A stretch of 64,000 nt of DNA from Colius striatus. Lineage: Eukaryota; Chordata; Aves; Coliiformes; Coliidae. The stretch spans positions 8,460,915 to 8,524,914 of the forward strand of contig NC_084771.1 in NCBI RefSeq assembly GCF_028858725.1, given 5' to 3'. Positions 1 through 11,780 of this stretch are shown here, piece by piece. A program made the translations under genes and the position numbers. Below the pieces are notes generated by a model that saw nothing but the letters and a program-made list of their open reading frames with translations, had not been told where the DNA came from and did not search any database. Numbering within the stretch: position 1 is the first letter of the stretch; the number at the start of each line of letters is the position of its first letter.

Positions 1-2690
1 AGTGGCAAGAGTCACGTGTGTGTGTGAAGTGTTGCCAGTTCCTGGCCTTGCATGAAGCCCTGCAAGGAGTCCTGCCCTAAAACTGGGATACCCCTTTACT
101 GCACAGTAGGCAAAAAAAATGCAAATGCCATACTGGGATGTGTAAATAATATGATCTGCAGCATGAGAACATCTTCCAGGGAGCTACAGGCAGGATTCAT
201 CTGTCCAAAAGCAGATGCTTACTTTTGAGGCTCTTGTTTGGACTCCTTCTACAGTCACCAGAGGAAAGCAGTTGCCTTTGGGGTCTGGTGCACTCTATTC
301 CAGCACAGATGTGCAGCCTGGCATCATAAACCAGTAAATACATTTCCTCACCTAACACAAGAGAGATTAATAACAGGTTTGGTGACTTCTCTGCATAGAA
401 ATAAGTGGAAATGTCTACCACCCCTACAACACCATTTAACTCCATCAGCCAATTTAAGAGAGACGAAGACAAGGGAGGCAGCAAGGGCAGAAAACACATA
501 GGTGTTATGTCTGAGGGTGAAGGGTTAAACTTAGACACTGTTAAGGGCTTTTCCTGGAGCAGCTGGTCAAGGAAGCCATGACAGGAGAAGCACTTCTTGT
601 TTTGGTTCATGGCAGATAAAAGGACCTAACCAGGCTTTGAATCAACAACCATTCCATACTTGAGAGTCACCATGCTGATCAGAGCAACAAAACCCAAAGA
701 AATCCCCCTTAATTTTGGTAAGGGGAACTCTGTAACAGCGAGAAAAAACCTGAAAGGGGTGGCTAAAAGGATAAAGGGCTTTTTATGCACCATGGAGACA
801 ACTGACAAGCATACCACTAGAAGCTCTGACCAAACACATATCACCTGTCAAAAAAAGCATGTAAGAGGATCAATTGTGGCTGAAAAAATGGCTAAAAAAT
901 GACACATGACTAAAGGGTGGGAGGTGAGAGGCTATCAGAAACAAGAGGCATCCTTCAAAAAGTTGGATTTGTGTTTTAATGAGGAAAACAAAAAAACCTA
1001 TAAACAAGTGAAATGTATAAATGGTTGTGTTAAAAACAAGTTTGGCACAAAACTACAGAAAGGCTTAAAAAAACATAAGTATCTTTTTCAGTCTTGTCAG
1101 GAGCGGGAAGCCTGAGAGACATTTTCTAGAATGAATCAGCTATTGAGATAGAAAAGGAACATGCAGAAAAGACAATATTGGAGCAGAAAACCCCACTGAA
1201 TTGTTTGCATCTGTGTTTGTTGAGGAGGAGGCTGGGGAAGTTCCCAGACAGGAACTCACAAGCTCGCCTGAGGATCTGTCTCGCGCTGCAGCATCAGTAA
1301 GGGTTAGAATAAATCGACAAAGCAAATAACAACAGGCTAACCATTGCCAGATGGTCCCCACTGCACCCACACAAGTGTGCAAGACTGCCTTGAAAGCTGC
1401 TCTCACTCGCGGCCTTCAGAGATGGCTGATGCCATCAGCTTTAAACATCCATTCCTGAGCAGACTCAGCACCTGAGAGGGTTGTGACCAAGTGGGTTGTG
1501 ACCAAGGAAGCACAGAGAAGTTTTATAGAGGAGGCTACTTTCAGTGCTTTTTCCAAACAAGGATTTCCAACAGCCATTCCAAGGCATCCAGAATGCAAGG
1601 AGAGGGAAAAGGGAGGGAAAGCCCCTGAGCGAACCCTTTGACCAAACTGGCTTGGTCCTGGGAAGCCACAAGCCCTCTTCAACCTTGAATGTACTGATTA
1701 ACTGATTATCTCCACATATATAAAAATCTTTTCAAACAATGGCATGGCAGGCATCATGTACTGATTTGCAGCTCCACTTCCCCTTCTTTCAGCTTGCCTT
1801 CAGCTCACAGCAAGCAGGAACTGCTGGTTTCTTGTTGCACGGGCTCAGAGAGGACAGGATTTAGCGTTCAGAGCACAGAAATGTGTTCTGTCCAGCCTGG
1901 ATCCTGAGTCAGAGGGAGCCAGGGACCAGGCAAGGGTGTTGGCAGCCTTCTGGTTTTCTGGACAGCAACCCTCTGTGACTGCCCTGAAGAAACTGGCCTA
2001 AACCAGCCAATTAAAAAGTGTTTATTCCTGTTATTCTGGTGGAAATCCAGGTAACTGTAGTATTCCTTTGCATGTACTTCCCTTGAGCACTTCAGAGTGA
2101 GTAAATGCACTTCAGGAGCATGCACAGGGCTTGTCAGAGCCAGGTCTAGTTGGTGACTCAGAGCTGGTCAGATGAATGGCCAGTCCAGAGCACAATTCTA
2201 GCAGGTAGTAGAGTGCAACAGGAATAAATATGTAACACAAAATAGCTAGTGAGAAATCATACAAAACAGTACAATATGTGTACCTGGAATCCTCCTTCAC
2301 CTCTGTTTCACCCTCATGCCATCCAAGGAGCTCTACAATGCCAGTGCTTGCAGCACAGTGCTGCTGCTCGGAGACTCTCCTTTGGCAGCACACACTGTGG
2401 GTCCCAACCACTGCTGCCCTGTCAGAACTATATCATTTCATTCAGAATACTGAAGTTACCCGTTCTGCCTTTATTCACAAGCTGAGACTCAGACTGAAGG
2501 TTGTGTCAGCATCCCCTGTGCACAGGCCATTCCTCCAGCATCAGCCGCGCTCTCTTTCACCCCTAGCAAAATCAGCCTTGGCGAAGGGCTCTGCAAAAGC
2601 AAGGGGAACTCTTCGATGCTGCTGTAACCTGCATTTCACCGCATGCTGCCCGGTTAACCGGCAGTCGCTGCTCCTTCTCTTTCACCTCGT
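1..2690. other. intergenic, no gene recognised
   Basis: No exon with convincing splice sites or recognisable protein was found. A purine- and A-rich block on the + strand (about 660-1115) stands out in composition and may be an old decayed repeat, but no family could be named. Open frames here are short and look like chance. Confidence 0.6.
1478..1506. repeat. 15-bp tandem duplication
   Basis: Two adjacent copies of GGGTTGTGACCAAG separated by a single T. A minor local duplication with no associated gene. Confidence 0.8.
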
Positions 2691-2790
2691 CCATTTGCCA
2701 GCCCCGCGCCGGTCCCCGCCGCCGCCAGCAGGGGGCGCGCCGCAGCCGGCAGCGCGGGGGAGGCCGCGGTGGCCAGCGGGGCTACAGAGA
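2690..2790. promoter_or_regulatory. small GC-rich CpG cluster
   Basis: An isolated block of about 100 bp rich in C+G and CpG lies inside otherwise AT-balanced intergenic DNA, 3 kb upstream of the SH3BGRL island. It contains a perfect CTCF-type core at 2725-2738. No exon is evident. It could be a distal regulatory or insulator element; this is inferred from composition and the motif only. Confidence 0.5.
2725..2738 (+). promoter_or_regulatory. CTCF-type binding core
   Basis: The 14-mer CCAGCAGGGGGCGC fits the published CTCF core consensus CCASYAGRKGGCRS at every position. It sits in a CpG-dense patch. Occupancy cannot be judged from sequence, and CpG methylation could block it. Confidence 0.6.
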
Positions 2791-2940
2791 GCCGTCCTCC
2801 TCACAGAGAGGTGCTTCTGGCCTTGCTTTGGCGCCTTCCTCTCGCTTTCTGTACTCTTGGAGGTGACTGCGAGGGCTGTGTTCGGGACGGTGAACACAAA
2901 GCAGCAGCGGTGCAAAGGTGTTGGTCCGTGTTGTGTTTAG

Positions 2941-5750
2941 TGCTGTAAAGGTACAAACGTCTGTGTTGGGAGAAATACAGCAGAGCACTGTCAGTTCCAT
3001 GATGGAGGTAACCAGCAGATGAAAAGCACTAACACAGGGTGCTGTGTCCTGGGCACTGACTGGGGTTTACTTCCTTGTGCAACCAACTGCCATGTGTCTT
3101 GCATGATGATACACGAAAATGAGGAAACCCATCCGTGCTCTCCCTCCAGATGAGGAGGAGGATGAGCAGAAGCAGATCTCCTTGACTCTCCCACCTGCTT
3201 CCATGAACATGCTGGAGCAGGGGAGCAGAGTTCCCACATCCCGTCCATCTGCGGTGCACTGGCAGAGGCAGGAGCAGGACACGGCTCTCAGAGTGTGGTG
3301 CATCTGCAGATGTGCTCTGAGTCACCCCCTGCCTTCTGGCCCCAGTCACTGGGAAGCTGGGCAGGCTGGGATTGCAAATGTAGAGTAGATTTCTTATTTC
3401 CTATTGAGAGCACTGAGCTGACATCTCTTAGCGACCACATGTGCCACCATTTTGGGAGTTCAGGCAGACCCAGATCATCTTCTCTAGCAATCAGAGACTG
3501 AAACCTGGCAGGGGCTCATGTTACGAGCCAAATATTTGCCTTTGAATTCTGGATGTAATTGTCTCTGTGGTTACAAAGAAGCTTTGGAGCATTTGGGGCA
3601 CACGTGCTTCCTGACCTTTTGTGCAGGAGGGATTTTGCACTTGATTAGTGTCGTTCCTTGTGAGATTCTACAGCATTTGTTTCTAAAAACCAGCCTAATT
3701 TACCAGTACTCAGAAGCCTCCATACCTGCCCGTGGTTTAGAAAAAAAACACCCAAGTGTGTATTTGCTGTTACTGGCAACATTTCTATCTGAGATCCCTG
3801 GATAGCTCTAGGGTGGCCAATCCATCGGGCTGCACACTGGGGAGCACTTATACTCCCTGCTGCCACCCAAGTCAGTGCCAGTGCTGCCAGTTGCTAAACA
3901 TTGCTGCTTCATAATACATAAAGTAATATAAACCAAACCTCAACAATTTACCTTTCCTTCTAGTAAGAAAAGATGCAGCCTGACAAGATGGCCCTGTACA
4001 AATACACGCTACAGCAAGTGCACAGTGAAACTGAGGGGACAACAATCCTCACTATTATAAACACGCTGTTTTGTTGGGTGCATGAGAACAGGAGCTTTTC
4101 CTCTTAGAGGCATAATACCAATTTCTTCACTTTGTTTGAGGTTTTGAGAAGGGTAATTAAACACTTCATAATTGTTTAACAGTGAAAACAAAAATAAATA
4201 CCATGGATTTTACACAAGTAGCCTGGGAACGGAAAACATGGTGCTTTTCTGCCAATAGAGTGGAAAATGTACTGTTATGAGTCAAGAAAACTCAGTTGTT
4301 TCAATAATACCCAATTCCTGTATTGCTCTTAACTTCATAAATCTTCTTTCATGAAGATAAAATGCCTCCTAAAGTGCACTTTTGAGAGTAATGATTATGC
4401 CAGTTTTTAGTAGGCAGAAAGACAAGGTGCAGCTTACTCAGGAAGCATTCCAACTCTGAGGAGCTGAAGCGCGTTACGAGGAGGAGAGGAGGCAGCCAGC
4501 AGAACAAGTGAGCCCAAAATTCCAACGAACCCATTCACCCTATTTTTCATCTGCATTTTTTCATTCTTTCTGATAACCTGGGGTTTCTACCTCTGGTGTT
4601 CTTTGCTATAAATCAGATTACAGAGTGGGGCATAGCCTCCTGCTTCAGAGGAAACGGGAATTGTCGGTGCATTTCTCCAGGAGCTGTCAAGGGGCTGTAC
4701 AAAAACATGTTCAGAAACATTCCCTGAAGAATTTTGATCTCCTGGAATTAACTCGGTTTGTTTTAAAGAAATTTAAAAGTCCACAATTTATTTTTGTTGC
4801 ATTTTGGAGTTCCCCAAAGCAGGGGAATTTTTGTTTACATACCATCATCCTAAACCAATGTCTGTTTATTGCCTTCTCAAAACACAGAGCAATCTTGTGA
4901 CAGTCTCAAAGAGTCAAGTATTGCAATATCAAAATTAGGCTTGTCATCCTCAAAATTCTATTATTGGCAAATTAATAAAATGAATATAGGTGATTTAATT
5001 CAATACTTTTAAATTCAACAGGCTTTTTAAAAAATCACATCAGTGGTTAGAAAAAACACCCAATAATCTGAAGGAGGAAGGCTTACTTTGGAAAAAATAA
5101 TTTCGGAAACACTTCCCCTCTTTTTGCAAAGAACAGAACCAACACTTTTCTTTCATCTTAACTGGTAGGTGTTAAAATTCTATCTATGTTGATCACAATA
5201 ATTATTTTCCATTTCCCGTGAAGTTGCTATCAGAATGTAAAACAAAACATATATACAGTAATATTTAGGGTACCAGAGGCAAGTGGAAAACAGGTGCTGA
5301 ATATAAATTTTGTTAGAGTACCACCATAACAATTAAGAACTCTTCCAGGTCTCATCTGGTAGTCCTAATTAATACAAACTATTACACAACATGGTGTGGA
5401 ATTGCTGGCAGTGTCCCTCTGGGCCTTTTGCACAGTATCCTGCACTAACCAGGCAAAACAAGAAGTTTGTGGCCACAGTGTGGGCAAGAGTAAGCGAGGG
5501 AAGGGAAATGAGGGGCCAGTTCTGGGGTGGGCAGGCCTATGGTAGTCGTGCTGGTACCTGTTTCTTCGATGCTTTGTGTGGAAGGTGAAGAACTCGACTG
5601 GATGCCCCATCTGTAGTTTGTCACGGGATGACACGCCACTCGGGCACTAACTTTCACGCTGGAATAAATTTTAAAGGGAAGCTTTTAATTCTAAATGTCA
5701 TTGTCCAGTAACATCTACACATCCCACACCATCTGTCATCCATCCAAGGG
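2941..5750. other. intergenic, no gene recognised
   Basis: AT-rich upstream DNA of SH3BGRL. A 90-codon frame at 3119-3388 has protein-like composition in its first half (acidic then serine/proline-rich), but no splice sites or recognisable family, so it is not called. Nothing else is supported. Confidence 0.55.
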
Positions 5751-6211
5751 AAGGGGAGCCCGCGGTGGGATGCCTCAGGCTGGCTCCAGCCTCCCTGGGG
5801 AAGCGAGGTGCCGCCTGGTGCTCTCGGGCCTCGGCGAGGTGCGGAACAGGGCACCCCCGCAGGAGTGAAGGAGATGGCGCTTGCAGGGCGAGGGGAGGCT
5901 GCGGAGGAGCGGTAACGGCGGTGCCCGGAGACGTGAGGAGGCCGCTGCCATGGCGGTCCCGCGCGGCTCCCGCCCGCCCTGGGCCAGGCCGCGGGCCTCC
6001 CCGCACGGACGGGGGGAATTCGCCTCGCGGCCCCTTCCCTCAGCCGGCGGCCCCGCGTGGGCCCCCACCTCGCCTCAGCGTGGCTTCCCGCCGCCATGGC
6101 GCGGCCGCCCCCTCCCCCGCACCTCTCGCGTGGTTCGTCGAGAACTCGCTTCGCCCCTTTCTTTCTTTCTTCTTTTTTTTTTTAAACCATTTTTCCCCCT
6201 TCCGGGCGGGC

Positions 6212-6247
6212 GGCGGTGACGGCTCGGCCGGCGGTGACGGCTCGGCC
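6212..6247. repeat. 18-bp tandem duplication in the SH3BGRL leader
   Basis: Two exact copies of GGCGGTGACGGCTCGGCC lie head to tail in the GC-rich leader or proximal promoter. A second 16-bp exact duplication (CGGGCTCCCCTCAGCG) lies at 6542-6573, just inside intron 1. Confidence 0.85.
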
Positions 6248-6422
6248 GCCAGCCCAGTGAGCGCGGCGAGGCGGGGCGAGGTCTCCCGCCGCCTCCCTCC
6301 TTCCCGCCCTCCCGCCGCCGCCTCAGCCCCAGCCCCAGCCCGCGTCTCGCCTCGCCGTGCAGCCCGCACACACCCACCCACCCGCCCGGGCTCCGCATCC
6401 AGCCGCCGCCTCGTCTCCCAGC

Positions 6423-6467
6423 ATGGTCATCAAGGTCTACATCGCCTCCTCCTCCGGCTCCACGGCG
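6423..6467 (+). CDS. SH3BGRL: SH3BGRL exon 1 (residues 1-15)
   Basis: SH3 domain-binding glutamate-rich-like protein: a small cytosolic protein with a thioredoxin-like fold that lacks the redox CxxC motif and acts as an adaptor. Splicing this exon to 32752-32937, 35687-35767 and 39328-39360 gives an uninterrupted 114-residue protein, the same length as mammalian SH3BGRL and near-identical through most of it. This exon encodes the first beta strand (MVIKVYIASSSGSTA). The start is the only ATG giving the family N-terminus and has a strong context (A at -3, G at +4). The exon ends in phase 0 at donor GTAAGC (6468). What is seen: conserved exon borders, length and motif. The adaptor role is known for the family. 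SH3BGRL2 and SH3BGRL3 are excluded by residue identity and by the EAEALAKQQA tail, which matches SH3BGRL. Confidence 0.97.
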
Positions 6468-9400
6468 GTAAGCGGCACCCCGGGAAAGTTACAGTGGGCG
6501 GGAGAGCGGCGGCGCGGGGCTGGGGGCGCGGAGGGCTCCTGCGGGCTCCCCTCAGCGCGGGCTCCCCTCAGCGCGGGCGCGGCGGGCTCCGGCCGGGCAG
6601 CCGCAGGAGCGACGGGAGCAGCCGGCCTCCATCCACCTCGGCGGACCCAGAGAAGCATCCAGCGCTTGTCGGGAGCTGTGAGAATAAAATGTCATTTCCT
6701 CAGCGGTTTCTCAGGGTGTTGTGTACCTGCGCTCCTACACCCGCCGCCACGCTGCCGTCCGCAGGGGACACGCTTCTGCACCCCATGTGCTGTGCTGGGA
6801 AGGCAAAGCCCACGACTTATGGGGTTTTTTGTTGTTGTTCTTGAAGTTTATTTCTAAATGGTGACACCCATCGCACGTCAGTGTTTGGGTTTGATGAGTT
6901 TGTTCCTCTGACATCGGGTCATTAGCAGTGGCAGGCGTGTGTGGCTACTGGCTGAGTAGCTGCAGTTTCTCACCCTGTGGGAATACTGGATTTCCCTTCT
7001 CATGGCCCCAGCGTGTTGCAGGCAGAGCTCAGTCGGAAAACTGTTTTTTTAAAACCCCCAAAATCTTGGGAGATTTGTGCCTGGGCTGAGATGTAGCTCA
7101 GAGCAGTAGTGTCCTCAAGATCGTCTGATTTCTGTTTGATCAGTGTGAAAGATGCTCTGTGTCTAAAGTCCAGGGGATTTCGTTGCACTAAGTATGAACG
7201 TGCTGGCAACCTACAAAATGCCAGAGACTTACAAAAATGCCAGCTATTGCAGTTAATGATCAGTGACTTACTGCAAGTAGATGAAGAGACTAAGCTGTGG
7301 CCCTGTGATGACCTTTCCTATTGCTATTAGGCTGTGTACTTCAGGTGCAGATTCCCAAACTTTCAGAGGACAGTGATGTACAGAAGATAAATAAAGCCTT
7401 CACTGAATTCTCCTCTGTTTGAGCACAATCACTGATCTACAGCCTTCAGCAGATAAAATACCACATTGGTAAGCTTAGCTGTTGGTGGCTGTGATGCCGT
7501 AACCCCTTGTTTAGCTCTAATGATCGAGGCTGAGCCCAGCAGTGGCAGAGTGTGGACATCACAGGAGCGTGGGCCATGGGTATCCCTGCCATCGCTCTCT
7601 TCCCATGTCATTTTTGTTAACCTTGGTATCGGTGCTGACAATGCTGTGCTGATGCTGATTGCGAGAAACAGATGATTATCTGATGTTCATCTGGAGAGCG
7701 TCTTGAAGTCCTGAATAGTCCCTTCGTAACGGGGGTCAGAAGGGATTTCTGATGCGTTTATACAAAATGATCATCTGAGAAGGAAAGAAGCAGTCATTAG
7801 CAAATTGAAAAAGTAATTCTTCATTTCTAGTACAGCTGTTAATAGGTTTCAAGTTGACTGATTCAGTTGCTATAGATTTTTATCTGTGACCTCTTAACTG
7901 CAGTTATTGATTTCTGCCTGTGTGGTGATACTGAGCTCCAGGGGTGCAACCGCTGGTGTCAATCCTGGCTATGTTTTCCTGTTTCATAAATTAGATTTTT
8001 AATTATTAGCTTAGTGCTTTCCCCGATGCTGTCTCGTCCTTGTGTGGATTCTACATGGCTCAAATCTGACTTAACTGCTGCCTTTTAGGCTCCTCTGTAC
8101 CCTTGACTGTAGGATTTATTGGTGTGGTCTGTTTTTGTGGAATTTGAGTGTAATATGCACATAATTGCCAGTTTCATGATGTATATGTGTGTGTATATAT
8201 AGATATATATACACATGCACACACTCATGCCTGTGTCTAAAGCTAACGCAGCTCAAGTAATCTTGTGGTAATGACTTGCACGTTCTCCATTTACTGAGTA
8301 CACCAAGGGTGTTTCTGTTGGCAAGGATCAGCTGAGTACCTCACTGGGTGGCTGTTTTCTTTCTAGTATAGGAATTTTAATCAATGTTTCAACCTAAAGT
8401 AAGACAGAAGGGCACCTCCCTGGAGGAAAATGTGCTCGATGGCAATAAGTTGTTTTTGTGGATCTTAAGCTGTTGGTGAGACAGACTTTGGAGGACCAGA
8501 GGAGCCTTTTTGGGTGCTGAATTTGAAATAACCCACTCCAGGAATGGAAAATCCACATCAGAGGAGGTTGCTGCAGAGAAATGGAACACAGTCAAAGCTG
8601 TTTCTAACAAAGTAAGTGAACTGGCTAACGTTAGCCCTGTTGGGGCCCTCACTCCTGCTAAGTTGGCTTTGTACTGCTCGTGACACCCAGCACTGTGTTA
8701 TTTTGGTTCTTAAAAGGCTGATTTTCTTGAGTAGAAGCAAAGCAGAAATAAGTATAAAATCTTCTCCTTCCTAGGACATGACTGCCTCGTTTCTGTAAGT
8801 TGATGAAGCTTTTGTGAGACTCTGGAAAGCATTGTCTCCCACTGGAGGGAAAAAGGGTTGTGATTGCTTCATACCTCACAGCCTGGGGCTCTAAGTCTTG
8901 GGTCTTGGAGGGTGCCCAAATTTTGTGGTCTTTTATTGGCAAAGCCTTACTTTGTTATGCAGTATAATTTGCCACATCAGAGTATATAAAATGTTTCCCC
9001 AAGGCACTGTTCTCCATAAAGTTTATATGTAGAGTATATATCTGTGAGTAAAGAAATCTTTTACGAAGCTCATGTCTAAGCAAAGGCATTTTACAACTAT
9101 ATTCCAAGGGATTTCTGGGGAACTTTGCTTAATTCCTGTATCCATGTGCCATTCAGTGTCTGGGCAGCGGGAAGTGTGACTGCCAAGCTGCCCCTTGATG
9201 GGTTTTGCAGCACAAGGAGTGAGTGCTCAGTGTTATCTTTGGTGTGTTTTTGCTGGTGCTGTGTTTGTAGTCGGTCATGGCGTTTGCTTTATACTCTGGT
9301 GTAGGTAAAGGTGACTTTGGGGTGGTTCACTGCCATGGGTCTTGTAAGCAGAGATAACTGAACGTCCTGCATGTTTATAATTAAAGACTCTGCCAAAATA

Positions 9401-11362
9401 TGAGGATTACAGTCTTGGTCTGGCCTCCAATTTGAATTTTACTCCAGAAATTTTCTGTGAAATCATAAAGTAATACTTCCAGCACCAGTTTCCTGCTGTA
9501 TGTAGAAGTCTAATACAGAAAGTTACTCTTTAATCTTTCTCAGCGTGAATGTTGTGCTGATGAGTCATGGGCTGAGGCAAGGATGCACGGGGGATTGTAA
9601 TTATGAAGATGAGCTGTAGACACCAAATGTGGGAATATGCATGTGTAGCTTCTGTCCAGGAGCTTTTGTGTGACATACAGTTGAAATGAACAGCGTTGTT
9701 TAGAGTGAGATGGTGTTGGAGGCTATGAACGTCAAATGATAGACGCAAATGCTGCATTCAGAAGCACCCAAGCGTTGACATGAGCAGGGACTGTGCAGGC
9801 TGTGAGAGTGATTTCACTGTAGACTTCTATTCAGATCCTTTAAGAGACGAAAGGAGTAATTACTCTTGCTTCTGGAAGAAAAATGATACAAGTCCAGTCT
9901 GTGCTTTTCTCCATTAGGTGTTTTGTTGTTTTCTGGATGGAAGATTGCTCTGGCTTTTATGTAGCACCAGAGCACTTGTGTGTGTCTTCCTGAAGGCAGT
10001 CAAACTACCGGTTTTATTGATCTCGTGTGGAAAGGAGCCAGCTGTTTAAATTCTTCTCAGTCTTACAAGTGTGCATTTGTTGCCAACAACTGCACTGCCC
10101 TTGACTACAGGCTTTGTCCAAAATAATTGTGTTTGTTCATTTGACATCCTGTTGCAAGCTCCAGGGATATAGATGGCACCTGGAGGCTGTGTCAATGGAA
10201 GTGCCAGTGCTGGATATGGTGCTCTGAGCTCTCCCACATGGCACTGCCAGTGCTGTGGACTGGAAACTGCTGTATTGACCCACTCTTTGGAGCCAGACAC
10301 TTCATATTTGTGGTCTACAGCCCGTGCTTCAGCTCTCCAGGCTCTCCTCCCCAGCCAGTTTTGATGGCTGTGTGGGTGGTTTCTGTTGCTCGCCTCCTAC
10401 TGTGACTGCAGACATGGCAAAAATAAGAGATGGTCTCCAGAACTGGCCTCAGAGTCACCACTGTCTAGAGTCAGTTTTAGAGAGGAAAGGAAGTTTTAGT
10501 TTATTTTTTCATTCACAAAGTTAGGGATGTGGGGGGTTTAATGTTTTTCTTGTATTGTCTTCTTGCTTGGGAAAGGATCTAGGTCTTCTCCTCCCCACCC
10601 ATCATGAACCAAAGAACATGTGGCATGTGGTCTGGAGAGCAAACATTTTTTCACAATTACTTTTTTCTTTTCTTCCTCATAACCCAGTAAGGCACAGGAG
10701 CACTTTCTAGTGCTGCTGGGGACATGTTGCCAGTGGCAAGTGCTTTCTAGAGTGTTAGGGTTGCATCTGAGGCAAAACAGCTTCAGAGAAGAGTGACTGG
10801 AAATGAGCAGAGTTGTGTGCAGCCACGAGCCCTTGTCCTTGTTACAACACAGGGCTGTGGGAGGGCTGGTGAACCCGTTTCATCTTTCTGAAGCAATGCC
10901 AGTGAGGTAATACATGGAGAGGTGGAAACTGGACCAAAAAACCACCCAGCTTTTGCATTGAAACACCTCCAGGGCCTTTTTCCTTTGCTGTTTGCAGTAA
11001 ATGCAAGCATTGCCATCCTGAGATGGAGTGAGTGAAGCCTGCATGCTTTCTGTTTGTGTGGTGATTTCTGAGTGCCTGATGGGCGCTTTGCTGCAGTGAC
11101 ACCAGAGGGGTGCAGGGCTGCAGGAGGAGGTGGCTCTGTGCCGGGCCTTGCTGGGGCAAATGCAGCTACAGTAGAGTGGATCTTTGCCTCCAGCGCTTTT
11201 ATCAGTGTGTGTAAGTCATCTGCCTTGTTTTGCATTGGCATTGAAAGTTGCAAATGTGTTGTCAAAGCCCGGATGTGTGTGGGCACGTTTGTCATCACGG
11301 AAGCCCCGAACAGCGGCAGCAGACGTTCTAGAGCTGCTGCTGAACTTCCTGCTGGCCAAATC
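6468..11362 (+). other. SH3BGRL intron 1, 5' part
   Basis: Unique-looking intron sequence. Apart from the edge of the CpG island and a TG/TA microsatellite near 8.2 kb, nothing distinct was found. The frames here are short and lack recognisable homology. Confidence 0.7.
8181..8226. repeat. TG/TA/CA dinucleotide microsatellite
   Basis: A compound alternating purine-pyrimidine tract (TATGTGTGTG, then TATATATA, then ACACATGCACACAC) inside SH3BGRL intron 1. It is likely length-polymorphic. Confidence 0.85.
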
Positions 11363-11780
11363 AAGAATCATTACAGTTGAAAAAGACCTTTAAGATGATT
11401 GACTCCAACCACTAACCTCACACTGCCAGGCCCATCACTAAACTAACTCATAACCCTCAGCACCTCAGCTACGTGTGTTTTGACTATCTCCAGGGATGGG
11501 GACTCCCCCCCCCTTCCTTGGCAGCCCCTTCCAATGCTTAATAACTCTCTTGGTAAAAAAGTTCTTCCTTATCTCCAGTCTAAACCTTCCCTTGCACAAC
11601 TTGAGCTCATTTCCGTTTGTCCTGACATTCATTGCTGGAGAGAAGATGGAACTTTGAGGCAGTTGTAGAGAATGCTCATATCTCCCCTCAGCCTCCTCTT
11701 CTCTAGGCTAGACATCCCAGCTCCTTCAGCTGCTCTTCCTAAGACTTGTTCTCCAGACCCTTCACCAGCTTTGTTGCCTT
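11363..11780 (-). mobile_element. CR1 retrotransposon fragment, antisense
   Basis: A 5'-truncated CR1 (chicken repeat 1) LINE copy lies with its 3' end at the left. The left edge reads as the complement of the usual CR1 tail (GAATCAT..., then AAAGACCTTTAAGATGATTGA). The right part contains the conserved CR1 3' block on pyrimidine-rich sequence, ending near CCAGCTTTGTTGCC. It covers the 3'-most 0.4 kb only, carries no intact reverse transcriptase frame, and lies within intron 1 of SH3BGRL. Confidence 0.9.

Larger units (their letters stand above)
5750..6700 (+). promoter_or_regulatory. SH3BGRL: SH3BGRL CpG-island promoter and 5' UTR
   Basis: A dense CpG island of about 0.9 kb surrounds the first coding exon of SH3BGRL. 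No TATA box is evident near a plausible start, which fits a housekeeping-type dispersed promoter. A pyrimidine run followed by a T tract (about 6160-6183) and an 18-bp tandem duplication (6212-6247) lie in the presumed 5' leader. The exact transcription start cannot be placed from sequence. The long open frames across the island on both strands are a consequence of high GC. Confidence 0.8.

Noticed and set aside
197-610. 137-codon minus-strand open frame
   Set aside because: No recognisable motif or homology; length is within chance for this many bases.
2278-2940. 220-codon + strand open frame
   Set aside because: It spans a GC-rich patch, has no recognisable domain and no supporting splice or promoter signals, and the opposite strand is also open.
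3119-3388. Frame with an acidic then Ser/Pro-rich start that looked exon-like
   Set aside because: No acceptor or donor at sensible places and no known family; insufficient to call.
5765-6844. 359-codon open frame on the + strand over the SH3BGRL CpG island
   Set aside because: High GC removes stop codons in several frames on both strands here; the frame runs across the true exon 1 in a different phase and has low-complexity Pro/Arg/Ala composition.
10783-11364. 193-codon minus-strand open frame
   Set aside because: It begins at a non-ATG codon at the edge of a CR1 copy and matches no family.
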